Shown here piece after piece: positions 53,569 to 62,296 of a DNA stretch of 64,000 nt. The stretch comes from Planctomycetes bacterium MalM25 (GTDB taxonomy: Bacteria > Planctomycetota > Planctomycetia > Pirellulales > Lacipirellulaceae): positions 2,069,001-2,133,000 of the forward strand of contig CP036424.1 of NCBI GenBank assembly GCA_007745835.1, in the 5' to 3' direction. A program made the position numbers and the translations under genes. The notes under the pieces were generated by a model that saw nothing but the letters and a program-made list of their open reading frames with translations, had not been told where the DNA came from and made no database searches. Numbering within the stretch: the stretch's first letter is position 1; every line of letters begins with the position of its first letter.

Positions 53569-54158
53569 TGGTCGCTCCCGCCGACAGCCTGTTGGTAAGC
53601 GAATTTAGCCCGCAGGAAATCGGCCGGCTTGGTCGTGACGCGGCGGAGCCACAGGGCTTGCGTCGCGGCATCCGGAGGGCCGTTGTCTGCCTCTGTTTGC
53701 GTCTCCACGCCCTTGGATTTCGCCCCCTTGTCGAAGACGACCTTGTCGGCTCCTACGCGTTGATCACCGTAGTCGCCACCTTGCGATTCGACGAGCTTGG
53801 CGCGAGCCCGGGCCAGCTTGCGGTTGGCTTGCGCGGCCTCCCAGCCCGGGCGGAGCTCAAGAGCCTGTTCAAAGCAGGCGACAGCCTCTTCGTACTTCCC
53901 CTGGAACACTAGGCAATCTCCTCGGTTGAAAATCGCTTCGGGAGTCGCCAGTTGATTGAAGGCCTGTTCTGCTTTCTTGAACTCTCCGGCTCGATACCAC
54001 GCCACGCCACTCCGCATCGGGTCTCGGAACGCTTCGGCCGCCCGAGCGTACTCGCCCCGATCGGCCAAGCGCTGCCCTAACTGATCGGGAGTCAGCCAAA
54101 GCGATGACCACCAACCCGTCGCCGTGATCAGGAGAGTGGGCAAGAACTCCAGCTTCAT
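53565..54158 (-). CDS. TPR protein of the Bat operon
   Basis: A 197-residue protein with an N-terminal signal or membrane segment (LEFLPTLLITATGWWSSLWL) and tetratricopeptide repeats (ADRGEYARAAEAFRDPMRSGVAWYRAGEFKKAEQAFNQ region, GKYEEAVACFEQALELRPGWEAAQANRKLA region). It corresponds to BatC/BatE-type TPR proteins, which probably scaffold the VWA proteins. It overlaps both neighbours by 4 bp. Confidence 0.82.
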   Translation of the reverse strand: MKLEFLPTLLITATGWWSSLWLTPDQLGQRLADRGEYARAAEAFRDPMRSGVAWYRAGEFKKAEQAFNQLATPEAIFNRGDCLVFQGKYEEAVACFEQALELRPGWEAAQANRKLARARAKLVESQGGDYGDQRVGADKVVFDKGAKSKGVETQTEADNGPPDAATQALWLRRVTTKPADFLRAKFAYQQAVGGSDQ

Positions 54159-55087
54159 CGTGACACCTCAAGCGTGGGTCGGTTAACGACGCGACGGAAC
54201 GAGGTGAGGCTCCAGGCTGTGAGGAGTGGGACCAACCACCAGCCCGATTCGGTCCAGCGGACACCACCGTCCGCGTCCGGCCTGCTGAGTGCGGGCCTCG
54301 AGGTGCGGGTGATGAGCGTGTCCACATCATCCTCGTCGGGAGTGAGCATGACGAGCCCGGCGTTGAGATCTGAAGCGGCGGAGCGCAGCGCGTCGGCTTC
54401 CGCAGACTCCTCTTGGGCCACGCCCCACACCTGGATCGACGGACGATTCCCCCCGAGTGGGGTGAATGCCTCCTCGGGGAGGCCGGAGAGCGTGTCGGCG
54501 AGCACCAAGATCGTTCCTCCCGAATCGCCAAGATGCTTGGCGGCGAGACGCAGGGCTTCCGGCAAGGCGTCGCCCGGCTCGGGCATGATTTCGGGACCGA
54601 TCTCGGCCGCCATGGTCGCGACGACTGCGGTGTCACGTGTGGGGGGGAGCACGAGATGCGCCGACCCCGCGTAGGCCATCAGGCCGAGCGGCTGCCCTTC
54701 GCGTCGTTTCGCAAAATCAATCGCTTTGAGCCGAGCCCGTTCCATGCGGCTCGGAGCCAGGTCCGTCAGGTCCATCGTGGTCGCCGCCTTGAGGACGAGC
54801 ATGACGGGCGCGGCGTCGCCGGCGAAGGGGGAAGGCTCCGGGAGCCAGGTCGGCCCCGCCAGCGCAATCAAACCAACCACCCAAGCGGCGAGCGTACCGA
54901 TCTCACGCCGATTGTTCACGCGCGGGTCGCCGACCGTCATCGCTTTCAGGAGCCGCGGGTCGAAGGCGCGCCGCAACCCGCTCAAAGGGTCTTGCGATCG
55001 GCGCCAGAACCACCAGAGCCACACCATCGCCGGCGCCAGCAACAGCCAGGCGGGGCGGAGGAAATGGAAATCGCCAAGCAGGTTCAT
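54155..55087 (-). CDS. BatB-like VWA membrane protein, degenerate MIDAS
   Basis: A 310-residue protein starting at ATG 55087 (MNLLGDFHFLRPAWLLL), which overlaps the stop of the BatA-like gene by 4 bp. Two N-terminal membrane segments precede a von Willebrand A domain (RMERARLKAIDFAKRREGQPLGLMAYAG region, GGTILVLADTLSGL) and a C-terminal TM (GWWLVPLLTAWSL). The metal-ion motif DxSxS expected after the first strand is replaced by VLKAATTMDL, so this copy probably cannot bind the usual divalent ion. It pairs with the BatA-like protein upstream. Confidence 0.82.
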   Translation of the reverse strand: MNLLGDFHFLRPAWLLLAPAMVWLWWFWRRSQDPLSGLRRAFDPRLLKAMTVGDPRVNNRREIGTLAAWVVGLIALAGPTWLPEPSPFAGDAAPVMLVLKAATTMDLTDLAPSRMERARLKAIDFAKRREGQPLGLMAYAGSAHLVLPPTRDTAVVATMAAEIGPEIMPEPGDALPEALRLAAKHLGDSGGTILVLADTLSGLPEEAFTPLGGNRPSIQVWGVAQEESAEADALRSAASDLNAGLVMLTPDEDDVDTLITRTSRPALSRPDADGGVRWTESGWWLVPLLTAWSLTSFRRVVNRPTLEVSR

Positions 55088-56121
55088 GACGAGACCACCT
55101 CCGTCTGGAAGGTTTGACGGTTGACCCGCAGTCGGGAGAGCGATGCCGAGGCGTGCGAAGGCAAACGAGGCCTCAGCAAGTCGCGGAGCCTGTCTGCGGC
55201 AGACAGCAGCAAGGCGATCCCAAGGGGCCAATAGTAGACGTCGCGGCGTGGTCGGTGGCTCGCGGTGGTGAGCTCCCGAGTTTCGATCTGGTCAAGCTGA
55301 TCGTAGATCTCTTGGAGTTCATCGCGGTCCAACGCCAGGAACGATTCTCCGCCCGATTCCTTCGCCACCTGACGCAGGACGTCGAGGTCGATCGCCTCTT
55401 CACCCACGGTTGACGGGTCGCCGATCGCGATCGTGTGGATGGTTACGCCCCGGTCTCGCGCGACTCGGGCCGCTTCCACCGGAGGGACGGCGCTCGCCGT
55501 GTCGTTGCCGTCGGTCAGGGCGATCATCGTCTTGGTGGGCGTGTCGCTGTTCTCGAAAAGTTGCATCCCCAGCCCGAGTGCATCGCCCAACGCGGTGCGC
55601 GGCCCCGCCATGCCGACGACGGTTTCATCGAGCAGCTGACGGCACAGTGCAAGGTCCGTGGTGAACGGCGCTTGCAAGAAAGGAGAGTCGCCGAAAACGA
55701 CCAGGCCGACACGGTCCCCCTCGCGTTCCACAAGAAAGTCGCCCAGCACCTCTTTCACCGCCGCCAAGCGGTTGGTCGTCTGGCCCTCTTCATCCGTGAA
55801 GTCCTCGTGATCCATTGAGCCAGACAGATCGATCACGAGGAGCAAATCGCGCGTCGGGATCACACGCTCGATCGGAGGCTCCAGCCACTGAGGGCGGGCG
55901 AGCGCGGTGAGCATCATCCCCCACACGAGCGTGGCTGAGAGGGCTCGCCAGACTGGCCATGCTGTCGCCGGCTCCGCCGGGGAGTTGGAAGCGACCGCGA
56001 GTCTTCCAAAAAAGGGAACGCGCACTGCCGGCCGCTGGTGCATCGCCGCGGGGACGGCCCACCTCACAAGGAGTGGCAGTGGCAAGAGCCACCACGCCCA
56101 ACTGTGCTCGAAGACAAGCAA
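55084..56121 (-). CDS. BatA-like VWA membrane protein
   Basis: A 345-residue protein with two N-terminal TM segments, a VWA domain with intact MIDAS (LLVIDLSGSMDHEDF, about 95; later TALGDAL and LTDGND) and a C-terminal TM (YYWPLGIALLLSA). It is the canonical metal-binding VWA partner in the Bat operon and, with the BatB-like paralog, forms a membrane complex thought to be remodelled by MoxR. It lies 9 bp downstream of the DUF4381-like gene. Confidence 0.87.
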   Translation of the reverse strand: MLVFEHSWAWWLLPLPLLVRWAVPAAMHQRPAVRVPFFGRLAVASNSPAEPATAWPVWRALSATLVWGMMLTALARPQWLEPPIERVIPTRDLLLVIDLSGSMDHEDFTDEEGQTTNRLAAVKEVLGDFLVEREGDRVGLVVFGDSPFLQAPFTTDLALCRQLLDETVVGMAGPRTALGDALGLGMQLFENSDTPTKTMIALTDGNDTASAVPPVEAARVARDRGVTIHTIAIGDPSTVGEEAIDLDVLRQVAKESGGESFLALDRDELQEIYDQLDQIETRELTTASHRPRRDVYYWPLGIALLLSAADRLRDLLRPRLPSHASASLSRLRVNRQTFQTEVVSS

Positions 56122-56130
56122 CGGTCCCTC

Positions 56131-56595
56131 CTAAGACGGCTTGGCAGGAGGTGGTGGGGCGTGGTCGCGGACCCAGTCGTTGGCAAAGTCCTGTAGCTGC
56201 TCGTCCGGCGTGTGATGGGGGCCGTGGTAAACACCATGCGAGAGTGCTTCGGCGACCGCTGGGGGCGCCGGGATTCCCGACGTTGTTTGCAACCATTCGC
56301 ACCACTTGGCGCCGTAGAGGGAAGCCACCTCTTCGCGCGGGTAAGCCTCCAAAGCGGTGCGCTTAAGCAGGGCGGCGACTTCCGCAACGCATGTGGCTTG
56401 GATGAGTTCTCGCAAGGCAGCCCTTCGGTAAGCGTTTTTGCGCCAACGACGCCACTGGCGAGTGCACCACATCGCCGTTGAGAGGGCGATCAGACCGCCA
56501 ACCACCCACCACCCGAGGGCAGGCGGCCACCAAGAGATGCGCGCAGGCTCAACCAGATCGACGAGGGACTCCAGTTGGGCTGCGTTGTCCCTCAT
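56131..56595 (-). CDS. DUF4381-like membrane protein
   Basis: A 154-residue protein with one TM segment near residues 22-46 (PPALGWWVVGGLIALSTAMW) and a cytoplasmic helical part (RRAALRELIQATCVAEVAALLKRTALEAYP region, ASLYGAKWCEWLQTT). Size, motif order and position between the DUF58 and VWA genes fit the DUF4381 family found in Bat operons. Its ATG overlaps the stop of the DUF58 gene by 4 bp. Confidence 0.78.
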   Translation of the reverse strand: MRDNAAQLESLVDLVEPARISWWPPALGWWVVGGLIALSTAMWCTRQWRRWRKNAYRRAALRELIQATCVAEVAALLKRTALEAYPREEVASLYGAKWCEWLQTTSGIPAPPAVAEALSHGVYHGPHHTPDEQLQDFANDWVRDHAPPPPAKPS

Positions 56596-57518
56596 CGTCC
56601 CCCCAGGGCGGCATGCACTTGCTCGACCACCGAATCGTGCGTGCAGATTGGGAGGATAGGGATTTTAACAGAGCTCAAACGCTGGTGGATCTGCTCGACC
56701 CGCGAGTGGAACTCGGCAGTTGAGCGTCGGGCGAAAGCGGGATCGACACAGACCCGGAGGCTGTCGTTCCCATCGGTCAGATCGCCTTCGGCGCCGACCG
56801 GAAAAGCCACCCCGAGCGGGTCGTACACTAAGGCCGCGAGCACGTCGTTGTGCGCCGAGAGGCGAGAAGCCCAGCGGTTGGTGGTTTCGTCGTCGCCTTC
56901 GTAGTCGGTTACGAGCACGACGAGGTGATCGTGGGCGGCGGCTCGGCAAGCGCGTCGCAACGCCTCGTTCAGCATGCCCGGGTTCGCCCTGGGCCCATCA
57001 GCCGAAAGCGCGGCGTTGGCCAGGGCGAGTTCGTGACAGATCCGGTGGACGTTGGCTCGACTCCGTCGGGGACGCACCTCGTTGATCCTCTCGTCGCCGA
57101 AGAGGAGGGCTCCCACGCGATCTCCTCCGTCGATCGCACGCCACGCCGTCAGAGCGGCGAGTTCCGCGGCGGCTCCCGCCTTCGTCGTTCTGGCGCTGCC
57201 GAAGAACATCGATTGCCGTTGATCGACAACGAGCAGCACCGGCCGCTCGCGCTCTTCGGAGTAGGTCCTCACGTGGGCCTTGCGCAACCGTGCGGTTGCG
57301 CGCCAGTCCATCGTCCGGATGTCGTCGCCGGGGTGGTACTCACGCAACTCCTCAAAGACTAGGCCCCGTCCACGCAGGCGTGACGCGTGTTGACCGCTGA
57401 GGAGGCTGCCTACCGGTTGCTTCGGGAGCAGGGAGAAGCCGCGAGTCTGATGCCGCATCCGCACGAGGTCTTGCAGCGTGGGGTGAACATTCGCATTCTG
57501 GGGGGGCTGGCGTTCCAC
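56592..57518 (-). CDS. DUF58 protein
   Basis: A 308-residue protein. I place the start at GTG 57518, 7 bp after the MoxR stop; the frame remains open into the MoxR gene only by overlap. The DUF58 hallmark is RGLVFEELREYHPGDDIRTMDWRATARLRKAHVR (about 50-85), followed by a VWA-like core (LLVVDQRQSMFFGS, in which the usual DxSxS is DQRQS). DUF58 proteins act with MoxR ATPases as adaptors. The context is MoxR-DUF58-DUF4381-BatA-BatB-TPR-BatD, all tightly packed. Confidence 0.86.
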   Translation of the reverse strand: MERQPPQNANVHPTLQDLVRMRHQTRGFSLLPKQPVGSLLSGQHASRLRGRGLVFEELREYHPGDDIRTMDWRATARLRKAHVRTYSEERERPVLLVVDQRQSMFFGSARTTKAGAAAELAALTAWRAIDGGDRVGALLFGDERINEVRPRRSRANVHRICHELALANAALSADGPRANPGMLNEALRRACRAAAHDHLVVLVTDYEGDDETTNRWASRLSAHNDVLAALVYDPLGVAFPVGAEGDLTDGNDSLRVCVDPAFARRSTAEFHSRVEQIHQRLSSVKIPILPICTHDSVVEQVHAALGGR

Positions 57519-57525
57519 GGCTTCT

Positions 57526-58524
57526 CTAGGCGATCGCCACCCTGTCGAGGATCGCTTCAACAAGCTGTTCGCGCGTCTTGCCGGCGGCTTCGGCCTCGTA
57601 GGAGAGGTGGACGCGGTGGGCGAGGCACGCGGGAGCCACCGCCTGGACGTCTTCGGGGGAAACGAAGTCGTTCCCATACAGCCATGCCCTGGCTCGGCTC
57701 GCGGCGTCGATCGCGAGGGTCGCCCGCGGGCTCGCGCCGATCTGCAGCATCGCCGCCAGCTCGGTGTCGTAGCGTTCGGGCTCGCGAGTCGCGATCACCA
57801 GATCAACGAGGTACTGCTCCACCGCTTCGGCCATGTGCACCGCGTTGACCTCCTCGCGGGCTGCGAAAACGGCGTCTTGAGGGATCGGAGCGGGGGGGGC
57901 TTGGTCCTCGCTGGTGTTCTCGGAGCGGACAAGCCGCAGGATCTCAAGCTCGTTCGCGGCGGCCGGGTAGGGCACCTTCACGTAGACGAGGAAGCGGTCC
58001 ATCTGCGCTTCGGGCAACGGGTAGGTCCCTTCTTGCTCGATAGGATTCTGGGTCGCCAAGACGAGGAAGAGGTCGGGCAGAGAGTGGGTCTTGCCGGCAA
58101 CGGTTACCTGGCGCTCTTCCATCGCCTCCAGCAGGGCGGCTTGCACCTTGGCCGGTGCGCGATTGATCTCGTCGGCGAGCACCAGGTTGCCGAAGATAGG
58201 CCCCGGTTGGAAATCAAACTCGCCGGTCTGCTCGCGGTAGATCTCTGACCCCGTGACGTCCGAAGGCAGCAGATCGGGCGTGAACTGCACGCGGCTGAAG
58301 TCGCTGTCGATCAGAGTCGAGAGGGTCTTGATCGAGCGTGTCTTCGCCGTACCGGGGAGCCCCTCCATGAGGACGTTGCCATTCGCCAGCAACGCGATAA
58401 GAAGCCGTTCGACGACCTCTTGCTGGCCGATGACGGCGGCGTTCATCGCCTCGGAAAGACGCGTGAAGGCTTCGTGCGGGGTCGTCAACGTGGCGTTCCT
58501 GTACGGTGGCATTGCCGCCGGCAT
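57526..58524 (-). CDS. MoxR-family AAA+ ATPase
   Basis: A 332-residue AAA+ ATPase. Walker A GLPGTAKT (about residues 54-61), Walker B LVLADEINRAPAKVQ, sensor 1 LVLATQNPIEQEGTYPLPEAQMDRF region, and sensor 2/C-terminal lid SPRATLAIDAASRARA. MoxR proteins are chaperone-like ATPases acting on VWA-domain partners, here the DUF58, BatA and BatB proteins encoded downstream. It is the first gene of the operon; the ATG at 58512 is an alternative start. A 169-bp gap separates it from the NtrC-like gene upstream. Confidence 0.92.
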   Translation of the reverse strand: MPAAMPPYRNATLTTPHEAFTRLSEAMNAAVIGQQEVVERLLIALLANGNVLMEGLPGTAKTRSIKTLSTLIDSDFSRVQFTPDLLPSDVTGSEIYREQTGEFDFQPGPIFGNLVLADEINRAPAKVQAALLEAMEERQVTVAGKTHSLPDLFLVLATQNPIEQEGTYPLPEAQMDRFLVYVKVPYPAAANELEILRLVRSENTSEDQAPPAPIPQDAVFAAREEVNAVHMAEAVEQYLVDLVIATREPERYDTELAAMLQIGASPRATLAIDAASRARAWLYGNDFVSPEDVQAVAPACLAHRVHLSYEAEAAGKTREQLVEAILDRVAIA

Positions 58525-58693
58525 CGGGAGTCGAGCCCACCGCCGGCTCCGCCTTGCAGTGTAGCGTCTGACTAAGGATTCAGCATCCCGATAAGATCAG
58601 CCCCGGTCTTGAAGCGAGCCCACCGCAATCTCCTTCCGCCGGTGGCACGGTCTCGATGCGGCGCCGCGGGTCGCGCATTACGAGGGCGCCTAA

Positions 58694-60172
58694 TCAATCG
58701 AGCCCATCGACGGGGCGGGGGGCCATGCCGTACATGCGAAGTTTCTTGCGGAGGCTCGCTCGGGTGATCCCGAGCACCCGGGCCGCCTGGGCTTGATTGC
58801 CACGCGTGTGCCGGAGCACCCGCTTGAACACCTTTTGCTCGGTATCAGCGACGGCTTCGGCGTGGAGGGTTCCGGCCCCCCCCTCGACACGCAGGTCGAC
58901 GAAGCTCCGCCAGTCCGTCGATTCACGGTTGGAGGACCCTTCGGTGCCGGCTGCGATCACCGACTCCGCAGCCGCCGGGAACAGCTCGCTTGCGAGAAGG
59001 AGATCCCCGTTCTGCTGGGCCATCGATCGCTTCAGAACGCTCTCGAGTTCGTCGAAGTTGCCCGGCCAAAGGTGATTGCTCAGGGCCTGCATGACCTCAT
59101 CGGAGACCCGTGGCGGCCGCGATTCACAGGCTTCAGAGGCGTGCCCTAAGAGGTGCTCAACGAGTTCGGGGAGGTCGTTACGGCGTTGCCGCAATGGAGG
59201 CAGCTCGATGACGTACGAGGTGAGAGCGTAGTAGAGGCCCGATCGAAACTCCCCCGATCGGGTCTTCGCTTCAAGGTCCTCGTTGGTGGTCGCGATGATC
59301 CGGCAGTCGGCGGATGGCTCACCCGTTACGCTGGTCGGCTTGTAAGTCAAGCCACGGATCGCCTGCAGCACCCGCGTTTGCAATCGCGGAGGCAAGGCGT
59401 CTACCTCTTGAAGCACGAGGGTTCCGCTCGCGGCCTCGGTGACGCTTCCCGATCGACCTTGCTGGTCTCCGAACAGCGCCTCGGTTAAGCCACGCTCGTC
59501 CCAAGACCCGCACGAGACCGTGAGGCAGGGCCCTTCGCTGTCGCGGCTTCGTTTATGGATCTCGCGAGCTACCGCAAGTTCCCCCGTTCCGTGTTCGCCT
59601 CGCACCAGGACCGGCGCGTCTAGCCCCGCAACCTTTCCTAGGGCCTTGAGCACGCTTTGCATCGGGCGGCACCGTCCGATCAGCCCAAGCGGCAGCGTCT
59701 CGGCGCCGAGGTCGGGAATGTGGGGTTGGCTGTCCTCTTGGTGAGGGGGCGAAGGTAGCACGCTTCGCCGTTTCAGCGCCCGAGCGATCGACTCGCGTAA
59801 CGGCACTGGCTCCAGGGGTTTTGGCAGGCAGTCCAACGCCGAAAGCTTCATCGCTTCGATCGCGACTTCGCCCGACCAAGGGGCGGAGACGAACAGCACC
59901 GGCACGCTGGGCGCGAGCTCACGAATCATGGCCAGCGTATGGAGACCGGGCCTATCGGGGAGCAGGTTATCGAGAACGACCAGATCCGGCCGCTTGCTCT
60001 CAACCGCCTCCATGCCGGTGTGGCTGTCAGCGGCCGTGTGCAAGCGGTGTTCGATACCTTCAAGGGCGCGTCGAACGCTCGTTGAAACGAGCGGATCGCT
60101 GTCGATCACCAAGACGGTCGTGCTTGGGCTTTCAGGGTCGATGGAGTTGGCAAGCACGGTTTCGCTAAGCAT
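58694..60172 (-). CDS. NtrC-like response regulator with degenerate AAA+ domain
   Basis: A 492-residue protein with receiver (about 17-130; phospho-acceptor Asp in VVLDNLLP, Lys in CLPKPLE), sigma54-type AAA+ domain (about 160-390) and Fis-type HTH (about 445-485; GNQAQAARVLGITRASLRKKL). Key AAA+ residues are altered: Walker A reads GEHGTGELAVAR (Lys to Glu), the sigma54-contact GAFTGA loop reads GRSGSV, and Walker B reads LVLQEVD (Asp to Gln). The Arg of the FR finger region and LPPLRQRR are kept. It may have lost ATPase and sigma54 activation and act as a DNA-binding response regulator. It is encoded just upstream of, and co-directional with, the MoxR operon. Confidence 0.85.
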   Translation of the reverse strand: MLSETVLANSIDPESPSTTVLVIDSDPLVSTSVRRALEGIEHRLHTAADSHTGMEAVESKRPDLVVLDNLLPDRPGLHTLAMIRELAPSVPVLFVSAPWSGEVAIEAMKLSALDCLPKPLEPVPLRESIARALKRRSVLPSPPHQEDSQPHIPDLGAETLPLGLIGRCRPMQSVLKALGKVAGLDAPVLVRGEHGTGELAVAREIHKRSRDSEGPCLTVSCGSWDERGLTEALFGDQQGRSGSVTEAASGTLVLQEVDALPPRLQTRVLQAIRGLTYKPTSVTGEPSADCRIIATTNEDLEAKTRSGEFRSGLYYALTSYVIELPPLRQRRNDLPELVEHLLGHASEACESRPPRVSDEVMQALSNHLWPGNFDELESVLKRSMAQQNGDLLLASELFPAAAESVIAAGTEGSSNRESTDWRSFVDLRVEGGAGTLHAEAVADTEQKVFKRVLRHTRGNQAQAARVLGITRASLRKKLRMYGMAPRPVDGLD

Positions 60173-60385
60173 GGGCCTTGAAGGTGGTCCCGCCCTGTCG
60201 AGGTGGCTTCATCAAGTTTGCTGTCCGTTAAGCAAAACGCGTGCCTCTTCCGAGGGGGGCGTCCTAAATGGTTTTCAAGTAATGAGTTAGGGCGATTCGC
60301 TGCGCGGCAAGGGCGGCGGTAATGCGCGTTCGTTTAGCGAGCTTCGCGTAGCTACTAGGCTTCTGCAGGCAGGCGGAAGGGCATA

Positions 60386-60442
60386 AAAAGACCTAGTGGT
60401 TACCTTTCGACCGGGACCTAAGTCCTTGTTCTCAGGTCTTTT
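60386..60442. terminator. Inverted repeat AAAAGACCT/AGGTCTTTT
   Basis: AAAAGACCT (60386-60394) is perfectly inverted at 60434-60442, and a smaller stem GACCTAAG/CTCAGGTC (60415-60438) ends in TTTT. Either form could terminate transcription in one direction. It lies in the 484-bp gap 60173-60656 between the divergent NtrC-like and porin genes. Confidence 0.4.
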
Positions 60443-60560
60443 ACGTAAATGTCAAAACATGCTGGCTTCAGCTCTCTTTCGGCGCCCGCTCGACTGGATG
60501 GTCGAATAGGCAAGAGGACGACTCCCGACTTGCACTCAATATGCGGGTAGGGGCTCGCTT

Positions 60561-60618
60561 CTGCCAAGCGGCTTCGCGGGCGGCGAAGTTGGCAGGCAAT
60601 ACGTCTACGGACAGACGT
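60561..60618 (+). promoter_or_regulatory. Structured leader upstream of porin gene
   Basis: CTGCCAA (60561-60567) pairs with TTGGCAG (60589-60595) around an inner CTTCGC/GCGAAG stem, giving a long interrupted hairpin. It is followed by a second perfect hairpin ACGTCT-6-AGACGT (60601-60618), 39 bp before the porin ATG. Two consecutive hairpins in a 5' leader suggest post-transcriptional control; no known riboswitch class was recognised. Confidence 0.4.
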
Positions 60619-60656
60619 CTACTAGCTCACGGACCCCTACCGAGCGAGAAACTGAG

Positions 60657-62231
60657 ATGAGATCCGAATTGCCCGCCTTGATTGCGGCGCTTTCGATTAG
60701 CGTGGTCGCAGGCCTTGCCGAGGCGGACGACCCGTTGCGGTTGCCGCTTTCCGAAGAAACGATTGCTTACGTTACCGACGAGGGGGCCGAAGCCGATCTT
60801 GTCGCCTACTGTGGCGAGCCCGCCTGCGGTTGTCCCGCCTGTGGAGACGAAGCCGGGTGCGGTGATTGCATCGACGGTTGCTGCTCCACCTGTGGCGCCA
60901 AGAAGAAGGCGAAGCCGAACCCGTGCGCGACATCGCACAAGGGGCTCTTCTACGCCAATGACTTCAGCTACCTGAAAGACCCCTGCTACAACGGTTGCTG
61001 CCTGGGCGATTGCATGAAACTCATGCCGGTCGACCGTTGCGGGCGCTGGGGCACGCTCGATGTCGGTGGCCAGGTTCGTCTGCGCTACCACCACGAGGAC
61101 GGCATGGGCCGTCAGGCCGGGTTCTCCGGCTTCGAGGACACTCAGAATGACTTCCTGCTGTCGCGCCTCCGCTTATACGGTAACTGGAAGGCGAGCGACA
61201 ACGTTCGTGTGTTCGTCGAGGGAATCCTCGCTGACGCGGGTGGCAACACGGCGTACCTGCCTCGGGGGATCGATGAGAACTACGGTGATCTGTTGAACGC
61301 GTTCATCGACGTGAAACTGCACGATAGCTTCACCGTGCGAGTCGGCCGCCAAGAACTGCTCTACGGCGCCCAACGCACCGTCTCGCCGCTCGACTGGGCG
61401 AATACCCGACGCACGTTCGAGGGTATCCGCGGCATGTACAAGAGCGGCGACTGGGCGATCGACGGCTTCTACACCAACTTCGTACCGGTCAATAACGACC
61501 AGTTCGACGAAGCCGACTACGACCGCTCGTTCTACGGTCTGTACTCGACTTACTCGGGACTCGATAAATCGACCTGGGACTTCTACTACCTCGGCTTCGA
61601 CGACGAGCGTCAGCTCGCTCCTGTGACCAGTGACTTCTCGCTGCACACCTTCGGCGCCCGTGTCTTCGGCACAGCGTGCGACAAGTGGTTGTACGAAGTC
61701 GAAGCGGCCTACCAGGGCGGTCGCCAGAGCGGCTTGGGCCTCGATCACGACGCTGGCTTCGCGACCGCCGGTATCGGACGCAAGCTGACCAACATGAGGT
61801 GGAACCCGACTCTGTGGCTCTACTTCGACTACGCCTCGGGCAACGCGGGGGGGGGCGACTTCAACCGCTACAACCAACTCTTCCCGTTGGCGCACAAGTA
61901 CCTCGGCTTCATCGATGCGGTTGCTCGCTCGAACGTGATCTCGCCGAACGTGCTGCTCACCATGAAGCCGCACGAAAGATGGAACCTGCTGTTCTGGTAC
62001 TACTACTTCGGCGCCGCCGAAGAGAACGACATCATTCCGGGTGTTGCTGTGCCCTCGAACCAGCTATTGGGCGAGAACAACTTCGGTCAGGAGCTCGACT
62101 TCGTGGCGAAGTACACGATCTCGCCTCGCTCGAACATCCTGTTCGGCTACAGCCACCTGTGGCGTGGGGCGAAGATCATCGGCGACAACGACGCGGACTT
62201 CTTCTACTCGCAGTGGACGCTCAACTTCTGA
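60657..62231 (+). CDS. Alginate-export-type outer membrane porin, Cys-rich N-terminus
   Basis: A 524-residue protein with signal peptide (ending GLAEAD). Residues about 45-130 contain about 15 Cys (AYCGEPACGCPACGDEAGCGDCID ... GCCLGDC), possibly disulfide-rich or metal-binding. From about 135 on it is a beta-barrel with features of alginate-export porins: GGQVRLRYHHED, LSRLRLYGNWKASDNVRVFVEG, RVGRQELLYGAQR, GIRGMYKSGDWAIDGFY, and a terminal Phe (QWTLNF). Such porins move anionic polysaccharides or oligosaccharides. It is flanked by a structured leader and an intrinsic terminator, so it is probably monocistronic. Confidence 0.85.
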   Translation: MRSELPALIAALSISVVAGLAEADDPLRLPLSEETIAYVTDEGAEADLVAYCGEPACGCPACGDEAGCGDCIDGCCSTCGAKKKAKPNPCATSHKGLFYANDFSYLKDPCYNGCCLGDCMKLMPVDRCGRWGTLDVGGQVRLRYHHEDGMGRQAGFSGFEDTQNDFLLSRLRLYGNWKASDNVRVFVEGILADAGGNTAYLPRGIDENYGDLLNAFIDVKLHDSFTVRVGRQELLYGAQRTVSPLDWANTRRTFEGIRGMYKSGDWAIDGFYTNFVPVNNDQFDEADYDRSFYGLYSTYSGLDKSTWDFYYLGFDDERQLAPVTSDFSLHTFGARVFGTACDKWLYEVEAAYQGGRQSGLGLDHDAGFATAGIGRKLTNMRWNPTLWLYFDYASGNAGGGDFNRYNQLFPLAHKYLGFIDAVARSNVISPNVLLTMKPHERWNLLFWYYYFGAAEENDIIPGVAVPSNQLLGENNFGQELDFVAKYTISPRSNILFGYSHLWRGAKIIGDNDADFFYSQWTLNF

Positions 62232-62252
62232 TCGTCTGATTCAGTCTTGATC

Positions 62253-62287
62253 GCCGCGGGTCGCCACAGGGTGGCCCGCGGCTTTTT
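62253..62287. terminator. Rho-independent terminator
   Basis: GCCGCGGG (62253-62260) pairs with CCCGCGGC ending at 62282, with an inner GCCAC/GTGG stem, followed by TTTTT (62283-62287). It ends the porin gene; because the globin gene converges on it, it may also stop transcription from the other side. Confidence 0.85.
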
Positions 62288-62296
62288 CGTGCGCGT

